Origin: Polytrichum commune
Lineage: Eukaryota; Streptophyta; Polytrichopsida; Polytrichales; Polytrichaceae
Assembly: GCA_950295325.1 (NCBI GenBank)
Contig: OX485804.1
Location: 67,494,033 to 67,558,032, forward strand
DNA length: 64,000 nt
Direction: 5' to 3'
A program made the position numbers and the translations under genes. Positions 46,116-58,221 of the stretch are shown in pieces. The notes under the pieces are model-generated. The model did not search any database, had not been told where the DNA came from, and saw only the letters and a list, made by a program, of their open reading frames with translations. Within the stretch, counting starts at the first letter, position 1. Every line of letters starts with the position of its first letter.

Positions 46116-48345
46116 GTATCGTCACTCCACATTACGTCCCATATTCACCTCGTGCGGTTCCTAGCTACTTTATTTGCATAAGTCACTTGCACGGTTAGTA
46201 TACCCATTTTCCTAACCTTGGCCTGCCAACATTACTACTCTCTTGGGGTCTCCCAAGTCTCATCCACGGGCCACCACGCCATTAGCTGCTAGCATCGTAG
46301 TAACAAGCTTCCCACGCGCTTCACATGTTCCAAGTCCCTTGCGGTCCTCACCGCATGATTCCTTCGTGGCTTGCACCCTTTGTGACTATGTGTGAGCTCA
46401 ATGTTGTACTCACATGCGAATTTAACTTTTAAATCCATTTAAGCCTTGACCTTAGGAAAGTGTCACGCTAAACAAAAAGGATAAACAGAGTGTAAGTGGA
46501 GTTTGGAGTTGAATTAAGTTTTAGATAAAAAGTGCGAGCCCAAGTGCTTGCTCACGTGTGTTTCATTTCTTCAAATTACTAAATCTTGACTACGGGAAAT
46601 GCCCCAGTCAATCGAAAAGATAAAAAGGGCGATGTTTGATTAGTGTTGATTGCGAGTTAGTCGGGTTGATTTTATGCTTAGTTATGTAGCTTGGAATTAG
46701 TTAGACTAAGGTTGGAATTTGCAAAGTTAGGAACGGGGGTTTAGAGTTGGTATGAGGATCGTTGCTGTCCATTTTAGGGGGCTGGCTACTGGCCACCCTA
46801 GTGATTTTTGGAGGCGGGGACTGTGGTTCGAAGGCGGAAAGGAACGGTAGCTCGGAGGAGGAAGGTGGACTAGGGTCATGGTGAGTTCGGGGAGGAGAGG
46901 TCTTGGTGTGCCGGCAGAGGGAGGACAGGGAGTTCACAGGGGATTTGAGCTAAAGGCAACTAACTTAACCTGAAGGAAGGACCAGCAATGGGGGCGCACA
47001 CAGCGAGGAGTAACTAAATTGCAAAGGAGATCTTTCCCACAAACTGCAAGCAAAAATGTGAATCGGGAAAGGTGGAACGTGGCGGGGGCTGCCGGACAAT
47101 GCACTGCTCCCTAAATTGAGAGGAGCATAGCAAAAAGAAGTGACTGCCAGGGGGGAGAAAACTTCAAGATCCAGGTGAAGAAATATGGTTTGAACTAAGA
47201 GGCGGCAGGATTTGGCATGCCGCATGGCTGAATTTTCAAGTAGGACCCTTGGGCGGTCCTAGACTCTGCTCCGAGTCACACATTGGTTGGTTTTCCTTTC
47301 TTCCCCTGAGTCCAATGCCGAAGTTATCAGTTTTGGAGCTGGGAGCTGGGAATTAGCGCCGAAGGGGGATCCCTGGCTCAAATGTGGTAGGGCCGAGTAC
47401 AGGCAAGGGAGGAGCAGGTCGCTGCACTGAGGCGTTACCTGGGTGCTTGCTCCAGAGATTTTGGGAGCTGGCCATGAAGCAGCACAGCCGTGACGGGTTG
47501 GGGACAGTCAGTGACGGGCATTGACAGGCTCATTCCGAAGTGAACAACATAGACTCAGTGGAAAAGGGCGGAGACTGAGAGCCTCTAAGGGGGTCCTGAT
47601 GGAAGACCAATCGATTTCGCACCCGGGGGTTTAAGGCTTAGGTGGAGGAAGTTGTGCATTAGGAGGTTGGGGATAGAGGTTAGGTTAGCTAGGCATAGTT
47701 AGTGTGGGGATGGTGTTATGATCCAATGTGAGGGATAGACATTACATGTTTAGGGGATCATTGCATTGAGTAATGTGAGATACAACGTATTTTGTTAATA
47801 TTGTTGGCCTTGCATTACTTAAATAAAGATTTGTGTGTTCGACTTCACGGTACTAGAGTTTTACAAGTTGGACCACTGGCCAATTTGGATGGTGATTACA
47901 TGTGAGTTGCAAGTCTCCACCCGGACTACGACGCATAGGGGTGGGGGTTAGGGTCTCACACTATGGGATATGAAGTGTCCTACCATTTTTGCTAGTCCAC
48001 CCGCCTGGCATAAGGTTTCAATTGGATTCAGCATGTGCATTCAAAGGGGTGCGGGCCCTTAATTGCACACCCAACTCCCCTTGGTGTTGCTCCATACACT
48101 TGTGGGGTCTTAAAATGAGGGGGGTATAAAGGTTTTACATGTATTCCCAGACCTCCCACCTTGCCTCACTATACTCGAAGCCTTTCCCTTCTCGTTGTTT
48201 CTTCATGGATCCTTGTGGAGTTTCACAGTGGAGCACTAGAATTTGGAATTTTGTACCAAATTTTTTACTCATATGCTGTTGATTCCGAAACATGATCTGC
48301 TAGTGTGAACCCTCTGAGTAGTCCACCACTCCGCGGGATCACTTT
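46116..48345 (-). mobile_element. 5' LTR of the gypsy element, interrupted by solo LTR A
   Basis: On the minus strand this segment ends GACGATACA just before the primer-binding site. Its upstream limit is inferred at a TGATCCCGCGG near 48345; a TTTATACCCCCC box near 48121-48132 could be its promoter. Solo LTR A (46391-47960) splits it, leaving about 660 bp of host LTR. No 3' LTR copy was found downstream, so the element is one-sided and the boundary is tentative. Confidence 0.45.
46391..47960 (+). mobile_element. Solo LTR A, 1570 bp
   Basis: Flanked by CTATG on both sides (46386-46390, 47961-47965). It starts TGTGAGCTCAATGTTG and ends GGGTCTCACA, so the 6-bp TGTGAG/CTCACA termini are perfect inverted repeats. 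Near its end it carries an AATAAAG signal (about 47821), CCACCCGGACTACGACGC and a GGGGTGGGGG run. It shares GACGGGCATTGACAGGCT with solo LTR C. It is inserted opposite in orientation to the gypsy element. No internal retroelement domain is attached. Confidence 0.9.
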
Positions 48346-48354
48346 TAGTTAGAA

Positions 48355-50100
48355 TGTTAGCATTAAAAGTTAGAATTGATAGGGAATTTAGGGAAAATTA
48401 GTTCATTTAGCATTTAGCCTAGAAGAAGGAAGGTCAAAATGAAACTAAGTAGTGCTAGAAGATAGCAAAGTAGAAAAAATATGCTAGCTAGTAAAAGCAA
48501 CTAGCTAAGCAAATGTTAGTAGATGCTAGCTAAACAAATATTAGTAGATGCTAGCTATTAAGCAAATGTTAGTAGATGCTAGCTAAACAAATATTAGTAG
48601 ATGCTAGCTATTAAGCAAATGTTAGTAGATGCTAGCTAAGCAAGTGTTAGTTTATTAGTTAGTGTGAGGCACACAAGACTATTGGAGGTGTTTTACGTAA
48701 GAAGACAAAATTGGCTTGAAGACTTTTGAAGACAAAAAAGAAAGAGAGCAAGGGGGCTACTTGCCCACTTGCCCCCTTGCCAACTCGATGGCGAAAAATT
48801 AGAAAGATTTCTAAAGGTTTTTTGTCGGAGCCACCTCAGCGAGAGGGTGGCAACCTCAACCGGGAAAACCCTCGAGCCAAAATTTCGGGAAAGGGTTTGA
48901 AAAATGGATCCGGTGGAGGAGGCGTCCAATCCTTTTGCGAGAGGGTTTAAAAACCCCTCCTTCCACCTTGTAGGTCTATCTCTTTTTCTAGTTTTTAGGC
49001 GAAGCCCTGCTTCAATGTAGTTAGGAAAAAATCCTTTAGCATGTATTCTCAATGGCTTAAGACAAGGGCTTGAAAAACTCCTCTACTCTCTCTTCCTCTA
49101 ATGCTTGGGCGAAGCCCTGCTTCAATGTAGTTAAGGAAAAATCCTTTAGCATGCATTCTCAATGGCCTAAAAGAAAGGCTTGAGAAACTCCTCTACTCTT
49201 TCTTTCTTTAGTTTTTGGGCGAAGCCCTGCGTCAATGTAGTTAGGAAAAATCCTTTAGCATGCATTCTCAATGGCCTAAAAGAAAGGCTTGAGAACCTCC
49301 TCTATTCTCTCTCCTAATTAGAATGTGTGTTTATTAACACACCAACAAAATTATTCCTTCTTTTGTAGAGATATGTTGGATGGTAGAATTTTGAGTGGAG
49401 GCATTGTAGACCTCATCTACCAATGCCCTGAAAGCTTAGTTCAGAAGCTAGAACAAGATACTTATCATTTTTCTCTTAGAGAGATTTCATATAGCTATCC
49501 ATAGCCGTTTCCCATTTGTGATTTGGTTAAGATGACAATTAGTTATGGATTTCCAAAGATGGAGTAGAAAAACTGGGTGGTCTTGTAGGTAGCGGCTGCT
49601 GGATCAGACCTGCGAGCCCAATAGGAATTTTAATTCTAAGAAGTTATATTTTTCTCAAGTAGAAATTTTGTGTAGCTTTCCAAAATGGCTTAGAACATTT
49701 GATTTGAGCATGATTTGAATTATATATGAATTGTGGAAAATGAGACACATAGTTTGAGAATTTTTAGTTGACTGCTGTATTACAGAGGATCTGTTGGGTT
49801 CACTTTGACTTACCTTTCTAATCACATATTTTTATCAAATACATATTTTTAATATCTCTCCAGGGTCATATAGAACGTTTGATTTGAATAAGATTTGAAT
49901 TAGATATGAATTGTTGAAGGCGAGATACATAGTTTAAGCCTTCTTGATTGACTGCTGTGTTACAAGGAGTCTGCTGAATTTCTATTAGCTTAACCTGCTA
50001 ATGTCATAATTTTCCTAGTTAGAAAATATTCATAGCTTTCCAATGGTATAAGGAAAGCCTAGACCCAAGTAGTAAGGAATGTGCTATGAATTTTTGAAGT
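48355..50100 (+). repeat. LTR-like region with three kinds of tandem repeat
   Basis: A 53-bp unit (AGCAAATGTTAGTAG ... GCTAGCTA) is repeated three times at 48506-48664. A 110-bp unit starting GGGCGAAGCCCTGCTTCAAT recurs at 48998, 49108 and 49218. A 180-bp unit containing GATTTGAATTATATATGAAT is duplicated at about 49660-50020. GAGGGTTTAAAAACCCCTCC near 48942 could be a TATA promoter with a nearby start. Together this resembles the LTR and leader of a retrotransposon, but no paired LTR or coding domain was found. Confidence 0.5.
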
Positions 50101-51954
50101 TAGAAGTTAGATAGGTGGGTTGGAAGGGTCGGTTGAATCGACCTCACACTTCCAACCCTCATAACTTTTGCATTTCTTATCCGATTCAAGTGATTTTTAG
50201 ATCATTGGAAAGATAATTAGGGCACTAAGTATAAATATTATTCTTAGGATTAAATTACATTGTAGAATAAATACTTTATATTTTAATTGTTAACTAAGGT
50301 ACGCTTACTACCAAACTAGTTACAAAGAAGGAGGCAAGGTCGACGCTAGGGAAGTGGAGCAAGGAAGGAGGTAGTGGTTCGGCCTACATCGAGCCCAAAT
50401 CAACGGAGGAGAATTGAGGTAAATTTACTAACGTTAGCCTTCCATTTAGGGTTGGAGGGAGCGCGGCTAAGGTACGCATCTCTAAACCCACTCACCTATC
50501 TCGTAAGGTCAAGTGGTTTGACCATTTGACCGCCAAGGGAATACCCAACTCCATTGTTTTTGGGGCCCTTGGTATGTTTTGTGGTAGTAGCTTCATTTAT
50601 TAGCAAGTTTCGTGTGTGGTAAGTCGGATTAATCACCGACATAATCACTCTTAATGTTGTTGGTGGAAAGGTGAGATTAATGACCCGCGAATCCACTATT
50701 ATGTTGTTGGCCCCATAGATTGGGAGTAATGGCCCCAATTTATGAAGATTGCGCAACAGGTTGAACCTACATGTTGTCCGTCACCTTGGTCCCATTAAGT
50801 TGCATTTCGTGGTCTATCCAGTGTAAACACATTTAACAATAAAAATATACAAAATAAATCGTAAAACCTTGTTGGCAAGAGACCCGAATCGGAAACTTAA
50901 CTCGGTAGAGTGACACCACCTTTCGAACCATTGATGTCCGAAGGGTTTGAGATGTTACTTGACCTTCAAATGACCTGCACGAGGCCTTAGAAGGTTCCGA
51001 GGTAAGGGGTGCATCAACCAGATAAGGGGTGATGCCTAATATGTTAATGTAGTGAGTTAGGACGTGCAAACAAAAGTAAGTAATTAAGAAGGAATTTGTG
51101 TGAAGGGTGGGACTTAGGCCAAGTTCTCCCGCTTAGAAAACTAAATAAAACTAAATAAAGAAATAAGAAGAATTGAATGGTCCATCAAATTGTCGTTATT
51201 CTGTTCGTTGAGTTAGGGTGGTATGAGTCACACCCGGTTGGATGTATCTGAACCATCCCAATTCACAAATTAGGATTGCTTTGGTTTCAAGGCTGGTGCG
51301 TCTGCGCGTAGAATAGGTTGTAGGTTAAGGTTAGAACTAGATATGAAATTGGTTAGTGGAGTTTAAAGCCACACTAGTAAAAAACTAAGGCCCAACCTCC
51401 GGAGGTACTACGACGCATATTTAATCTCCTTTAAAAATCTAACTACTCACGTTATACACCTATCATCCGGGTCCGGTCTTGGGCGCATGCAAGTGCAGGC
51501 CACCTTCACCGAAGGGCTTGTGTGATACTTTTAGGCTCCCTCGAAAGGGGGTGGCCCAAAAGTACCACAGCTAGCCTTGGGGATGGGCTCTTCATACAAC
51601 GCCCGAACTAAAGTGAGTATAAGAAGGGTAGTATTCGAGGCATTAGCATACATAGTATACATAAGGGAGACATATTATTTGTCTCTGGTGTGTACGTTTA
51701 CAAAGACTATTAAGAACTTTGATGTAAATGTAAATGTACAAACGGAGGCCCTAAGGTTTAGAGAAAAATTTGACAATACATGTGTTAGTTTCATGCATTT
51801 CAAGTTTTTATCCATTATTGTCATATAGTAATGTTTCTCAATGACTACCTTGTCCATTCTTGTTAGAATTTGTATTGGGATTCTATGTTTTACAAATTGA
51901 AGGCTCTTGGAGTGCTCATAGGCTTCCTTGAGTTTTGCTCTTGGTATTGTATTT
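50101..51954. other. No recognised feature
   Basis: Minus-strand frames at 50496-50756 and 50833-51069 show no known domain. The region may be the decayed interior of whatever element owns the repeats at 48355-50100. Confidence 0.3.
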
Positions 51955-51959
51955 AGGAT

Positions 51960-53643
51960 TGTGAGCCCAAAATCGGGCCCACACAGGTTCTTAAACTTTA
52001 AAATGTAATGAAACTTGGATTTTGGTTAGCACTAAATATTTAAAAAGCAATAAAAGAGTGAGCTTTGTAATTGAGAGTTGAATTAAGCATTAGACTAGCA
52101 CTTTAGTACTTAAATCACCTATAAGGGAGTAGCCCAAGGGGTATGTTGTGACCACACTAGGAGTGGGGGGTGTTCGTTTTGGGCAAAGGCTATGTTGGTA
52201 GTAGGAGGAGACTGTTTACCGGCAGTGGGGGGGTCTCTGGATTTTTGGATCAGGGGATTAGGCTTGGGTCTCTGGATTTTTGGATCAGGGGATTAGGCTT
52301 GGGTCTCTCTTCTTCTTCTTCTCTCTGAAAGGCACAGGCACCGAATGCGAGGACGGGGGTAAGGGGGAAGCGGCAGAGGTTCTGGGTGTGGGTGGACATG
52401 CTCAGAATTGTTGCGGAACCGCCAACGAGAGGGATGAAGGGGCCATTGGAAGGCGAGGGAGGCACCCCAGGGGAAGTGCCGGCAATGCAACGGCCATCAC
52501 TTAACACTGCCAGCCTTGTTCATCATATTCTAGCGACAGGGAAAATTGCTGGGTTGACAAATTCGGTGGTGGCGGTGGCTCGGATGAGTATACAGAAGTT
52601 GGCTGGAGGTTCAGCGCATGACAACGAGGCCAATGGCCGACAATGAGATGGGCGGCCTGATTTAATCTTTGAAGCCTGGTCGGAAGCGAATGCAATCTCT
52701 GGAGATTCCACTGCAAGGTAGGCAGAACCGTAGGAGACCGAATAGTGCAGAGGGAGAAAAAAGGATGATTCTGGTGGGGGTGATGCGAGTGGCAGCATTC
52801 TGGAATCGAATGAGCAAGAGGGGCATCGGTGAGTGAGAAGTGAAGCAAGAGGAGGCTGCTTGCGGCCCTTACAAACGTCTGCAACCTGACTCTGAACTTT
52901 TGGAACCTGAGGATAAAATGTGACCGCATTTGGTACCCAAAGGTTGTTGGATCACCCTCAGCTGCCGATACAAAGAGGTTGGTGGAAGGGAGTCGCCGCA
53001 GCAGGGATCAGACGGCAGCCTGAGCAGTGTAGGCGTTGGGTTGCAGTTGTGAATGGTAACTGCAGAACCACAAGGGGAGCGAGGGAACTGGGCCTGTCGG
53101 CTTCTGGGACGGTCCCGCATGGCAGTTAGCTACTCGGCAGGGAAACACAAAGGAGGACTAGACAACCGAGGGTATATCTAGGATTATGGGGGAGGGAACA
53201 TGGTAGCAGGTAGGAGTAACTAGTTAGTAATGGGCTCCCAAGTTGGGTGCATTAGAGTGACAGGTCCACCCGAAGGGTGTGGTCCGTAAGTGATGAGCTA
53301 ATTGGGGTTAAGGAGCAAGGCCAACCAAAAGCAGGATTAACACGGGTTTAATGCTATTAAGCACATAGCTGGGGGTTGATTAATGAGAGTGGGGTGTAGT
53401 TGGGAATTTGGGAATGGGTGTTGGAGTTGTTAAGTGATTGTGTGTGGCATTGAGCACTAAGGCATAGATTATTTCTTAATACTCGTGGCTTTGTGCACTT
53501 GGAATAAAAAATGGTATGTTTAATCTTCATGTGATTGGGGTATTGGGAGTTGAATACCAATGCCCATGGACCAAGTAAGCAAATGTGAGCCATAAATTCT
53601 TACCCGGACTACAACGCATAAGGGTGGGGGTTTAGGGTTGACA
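51960..53643 (+). mobile_element. Solo LTR B, 1684 bp
   Basis: Flanked by AGGAT on both sides (51955-51959, 53644-53648). It starts TGTGAGCCCAAAATCGGG and ends with TACCCGGACTACAACGC, GGGTGGGGG and terminal TTGACA, where one or two bases of the CTCACA terminus have changed. An internal 35-bp segment is duplicated exactly at 52231-52265 and 52266-52300. The GC-rich middle differs strongly from LTR A and C. The several long open frames here (for example 52250-52929) are compositional artefacts. Confidence 0.9.
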
Positions 53644-53648
53644 AGGAT

Positions 53649-56600
53649 ATTATGCTCTAGCCTTTGTTTTTTTTGATGCAGTCGTTGAGTTACATGCTGT
53701 GGATGAAAAACAAATTAATAACTTTGTCATGGAAAAATGAATATAGATTGTATATATAATAAAGGCTATTTAATTCATGATTTCTATCTTGTAAATGTAG
53801 TGGAGGCATTTATCACACTAAATTGAAAATTTCAGTATAAATACATGAGTCCATTTTTTAGCCTACCATAAGCATTACCATTTTTTTCCTCTGTAAACTT
53901 CTCATATATAGGGGGTTTAACTCATAGTGACCCATGCATGTCATTTAGGTATCCAATGAAAAGTCCACGCCCGGGTTTGCTAGTATATGAGGAGATTTGT
54001 TATGGGTGTTTTCGACTGGTTGTTTCCCATAATTGTTCAAAAGAAACTCCAACTCTAAAACTAGAAAGTGAAATATTTGCAATTCCATAACTTGTAAGGT
54101 GTTGGGAAGAAGAAAGGGTCTTGATGGAATGCTAAATTGGCTTGAAAGCATTTATGCAAACTCACAATACATCAATCTTCATGATCATGGAATTGACTCG
54201 TTGCAAAATCTAGGGTATTTTTCTTGAAGCTCAAATTCATTCACCGCTAAAATAATTGTGTGAGTTATCCTTGAATCAAGATTACATGTGTGTCATCCCC
54301 AATCCCGTGTGGCAATCTTGCTCCACATCAAAGGGTTTCAAGGCACACATCCGGGAGAGGGAGAGAGAGGTGTGTGTGTTACGGGAAGGCATGGGTTTGG
54401 CGAGAGAGAGAGAGAGAGAGGGACAAAAAGTTGGGCAAGGGGGTTAGGATTGGGACCCAAACCTTTGGGAAAGGGGCGGTTGCTTACGTGTCAATCAACT
54501 ACTCCCTTTCCGGTTCAAGCCTATGTCAAACCATCTTCCAATGAAGGAAAAAGAACCTCAAAATGATAGATTCCTTCCACTTCTAGCAAATGGGACTCCT
54601 TCAAACCACCTTGCTTGTAAGCACTTCCAAGCAAGCTTTGAACAATACTTGAGAAAGGGTGTCAATTATCCACAAGGCGGCTTTTCGTGGGATGTATAAG
54701 GACAATACATCCATAGTCGACCAAGTGCATTTAACCGCTCACTAGGGTCATGTAATGCTGACATGGATGAGATCTATGTTCTTCAAGTGAACAAAGGTAT
54801 GCTTTATGTGGTGGTGACTTATGATTGGTTACCGTTGTAAGAATTTTGACAACTAGCGTAGTCAAGTATTAACATTTAGATGAGCGCTTATGGGTTTACC
54901 TATAGATTGATTGTGTGTTACCCTAAACTTTACCACCTCAAAATTTGTAACAACTTTCATTTTCATGAAAAAATAAATTACATTCTCCTTGTAATATGTT
55001 TCTCTTCCCAAGAAAAATAATTCCTTGCTTTTACTCCTCCTTAACAGTTGCAAACTCTCTTATTGTATCGGTTACAGATGTCTCGACCCTTACTAGGTGT
55101 CAAATAACATGCAGGCACCTAGACATCTAATAAAGTACCTAATTATGGTCTAAGCTTACCTCTTAAACTATTAAAAAAATGGCTCACAATTTCTGCTGCC
55201 CCAGCCACATCAACCTTAGCATTGCAATTTTTATTTTTATTTTTTTTAACTTTTTAACTTTTTCCCTCCTGTAGGTGTCCTTTAAGTTACAGTTGATGGA
55301 TTATGGTGATCAGCAACTATCATTTGATGAAAAGTTAGATCCTGTCTGTTTCTTTGATCTAGAAATTTCATCTAAAGTGCAATGACATATCAGACAGGGC
55401 TTGACTGTACATCTTCATAAAAGGGAACGTTGAGGCCACTAATAATAACCCAGTTGAATGGAAGCATGATGATAATGCAGATTTATCTGACACCATCACC
55501 TTCAACTTTTCACAATGTTCCATGTTTGCATTTCGTAACCCAAATTTTCATGAAATTTACCTTATGCTACACCTCATTCTCACTGTAAAATGGTTCTACA
55601 TTTAAAACTGAGTTGTCAGTCCCCTTGCAACTTCCATTTGGAACGACCCTTGATTATTGCATTACCAAAAAAAAAATGCAGTAGAAAGAACAAGAAGAAC
55701 AGCGTTTAGATGTTGTAAGAGATACAATATAATACTGAATGCAACCATTTACAACAGACTTTCTTATACGAATTCCACAAGAAAAATCTCCTAAATCATA
55801 CAGAAATACTTGTTACTCTATTTTGAGATTTAAATCAGATCACTTAGTGAAGGGGGGGGGGGAGGAGGGGGTAAATAGCATGTCCACACTTACTAGTGTG
55901 GCGATCAACAAACAACTTCTACCAACAGGGGTCATTGTTGGAGTTGGTTTGGCTAGTGAGAGCCATGGGATGTAACCAATGTTGGTAGGAATTGTCCACA
56001 AGTGGCCCGCACCAGTAAGTGTGGGTGGGCTATAAACTCATGAGACTAGTTTAGAGTCTCCGACTCTCCATCAGAGACTTCAAATGTCTAGAAATAGCAA
56101 CATCTATATTCTATAATAGTAATTGGCGTTTTGTTCCACCCCTTCCCCGGTTCAACCACCCTTTTGGTAGGTACTGTGAACATTCACCCTTCAAGACAAC
56201 ATTGCTCTTGGTAAAAAGTTCAAGCTCTCAAAGTGCCATTCAATGAACAAGTGTAAGTACAAGGTCACCCGCCAATTAGAAGGCTCATTGCTTCAAGATC
56301 TTGGCCTCTAGGCTAGTTTAAAGGGTGCCTTATACTACTCAATAAAAAAGAACAAAAAAAAATCTTACCTTAAATGGGTGCGCACTTGTGTAGGGGGTGA
56401 GGAATTATCACATTCAATCACACCTCTCATCATCCAACATAAAAGCCTTGTGATAGTATACATCCTATATATTATTAATTATAGTATAATTGACACTAGA
56501 ATTAACTTTGTAAATACCCTAAATTAATCTAGTCCAAGCCTTTTAAAATGAAATGGCCACAAACCTATAGGGGTCATATTTTTATGTTGAATGGATGAGA

Positions 56601-57119
56601 GGTCCGCTCGTATGTGATAGGAACTTTCCTCTTTCCTTTGCATAGGAAGTGGTATGTGGGTACTCAACATTGTTGTAAATCCCAAACAATGATTGAAAGG
56701 TAGAGTGCTTGATCCAAGAAGGTGAACTCCTTTCATGGGGAGTTTTAATTGCGGTAAGGTATGCAGTCTCACTTCTTATTCAATCACTTATGTTTTCAGT
56801 GGTATATGGCAAGGCTTGTACTTCTTAATGGACACCAAAAAGACATTTGTCATGCTGAGATTAGGATTTTTTTCCCTCAAGATTTCTAGATTACACTTTT
56901 AATTCACTTGGGAAGACCTATATGATCATTCAATAAATGTATATTTGCTTCAACCTCTTATAACTTTTGCTTACAACTTCAAAAATGTGATCTACGCAAT
57001 TTGAAAAGGTCTATGCAATTCGAAATGAGATAAGTCTCAAAATTCACTCCAACTATCAAAAATGTATGTGGAGTTGAAGCTGCCCAAAATAGGACCATAA
57101 CAACCTGAATACGTTGCAG
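53649..57119. other. No recognised gene
   Basis: It holds a GA microsatellite (54402-54420), a G11 tract (55852-55862) and a pyrimidine-rich stretch near 55230-55265. No protein similarity or repeat copies noticed. Confidence 0.3.
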
Positions 57120-57127
57120 CTACATTT

Positions 57128-57235
57128 GCACTTGTGAACTGGTAAGAGTCTAGCCTATCACATAACTCCTGATATTACTAGACCCTGGGTTCTAATCGTT
57201 TCGATCTCACGTGAGGTGCTAAGAAGGTTATTTGT
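57128..57235 (+). mobile_element. tRNA-derived SINE-like head
   Basis: ACTGGTAAGAGTCT resembles a Pol III A box. About 47 bp downstream GGGTTCTAATCG resembles a B box, a spacing like that in tRNA genes and tRNA-derived SINEs. The intervening CCTATCACATAACTCCTGAT does not fold as a tRNA by eye. No tail or duplication was identified. Confidence 0.35.
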
Positions 57236-57266
57236 ATTAATACAGATTTATCTTTGAAACATACAT

Positions 57267-57551
57267 AACATTATTCAGATCCATAACAATGTTTTGCGGA
57301 ATATTTCTCACATTCAGTTGAAGAATATTCCGTATAATATTATGAGTCCCAGAGAACACTCCTAAGGATCTTAATAATGTTATGGAACTTCTAAATGGTC
57401 CGACAATGGATAGCTCTTGTTAGTGTGGTTCAATGCATCATAACATTATTCAGATCCATGACAATGTTATCTGGAAATGACAATATAACACGGAATATTG
57501 TGTGGAATATTGTCAATCCCACATAACATTGTTATGGATCTGAATAACGTT
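57267..57551. repeat. Foldback element with 27-bp arms and internal extra copies
   Basis: AACATTATTCAGATCCATAA plus CAATGTT (57267-57293) is the reverse complement of 57525-57551 with one mismatch. A third copy in direct orientation lies at 57441-57457 and a partial inverted one near 57365-57383. TA-rich ends suit a small TA-targeting element. Confidence 0.6.
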
Positions 57552-57753
57552 ACACTCCCTTTATTCCTGGGTTTGGAGTTGTTTTCTTTGTTTATGGTTC
57601 CCTGCAATCCAATTCTTTCATTTGTGCCACAATTACTTTATCCTCTAAAATAACAGCCAATGTGGTCTTGCCATCACGCCTCCTCCAATAACATCCTAGC
57701 ATGTATCTAAACTAGTCAAATGAATGAGAATGCACTGCAAGGTAGTGTCCCTA

Positions 57754-58221
57754 CACCAATTATCCCAGATAGTGTGCATTACTATTCGGAGTTACGTAGT
57801 GCAATGACATCTTACTAAGGAGTTCAATTTTGGGAATCATTAGATCGACTAATATGCAGTTTGATAAAACGACCACAGAAACATGTCGTGTGGTCACATG
57901 ACCTGTCAAAAATCGACTTTTCATTACACATGAAGAGGAGCAAGGTATTAGCTATGTGGTAAAGTTCATAAACCTGGCCAACTTGAATGACAAGTCAGAG
58001 TCTGGTCGACACTTTACATATTAATTGTGGTCGTTTTAACTAGTGTGTGGTCGCTTCAACAATCCCCTCAAATTTTACCAACAAAAGTTCAATAGATTGT
58101 TCGGACATTATAGAACATAAATGACTAGTTCTTGGTTTGACAAAATATTACATTCTCGTCAAACAGGTAGAGCATGGCGTATCTCCAAATAGTAACACAC
58201 ACTAATTAAGATTATTAGAGT
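57754..58221 (+). mobile_element. MITE family C, expanded copy 2 with a nested palindrome
   Basis: It starts CACCAATTATCCCAGATAGT after TA (57752-57753), then TTACTATTCGGAGTTACGTA. It resumes at about 58080 with CAAAAGTTCAATAGATTGTT and ends with CAAATAGTAACACACACTAA. The middle (about 57855-58060) is extra DNA whose ends, AAAACGACCACA and TGTGGTCGTTTT, are inverted copies, suggesting a second small element inserted into the first. The right end is diffuse. Confidence 0.5.

Noticed and set aside
46701-47225. Minus-strand Pro/Ser-rich frames
   Set aside because: They lie inside solo LTR A and are compositional.
52250-53129. Multiple overlapping open frames of 60-140 codons on both strands
   Set aside because: They fall inside solo LTR B, in its GC-rich variable middle, with no known domain.
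54402-54420. GA-repeat frames of about 60-90 codons
   Set aside because: They arise from the microsatellite and its purine-rich flanks. No evidence of coding.
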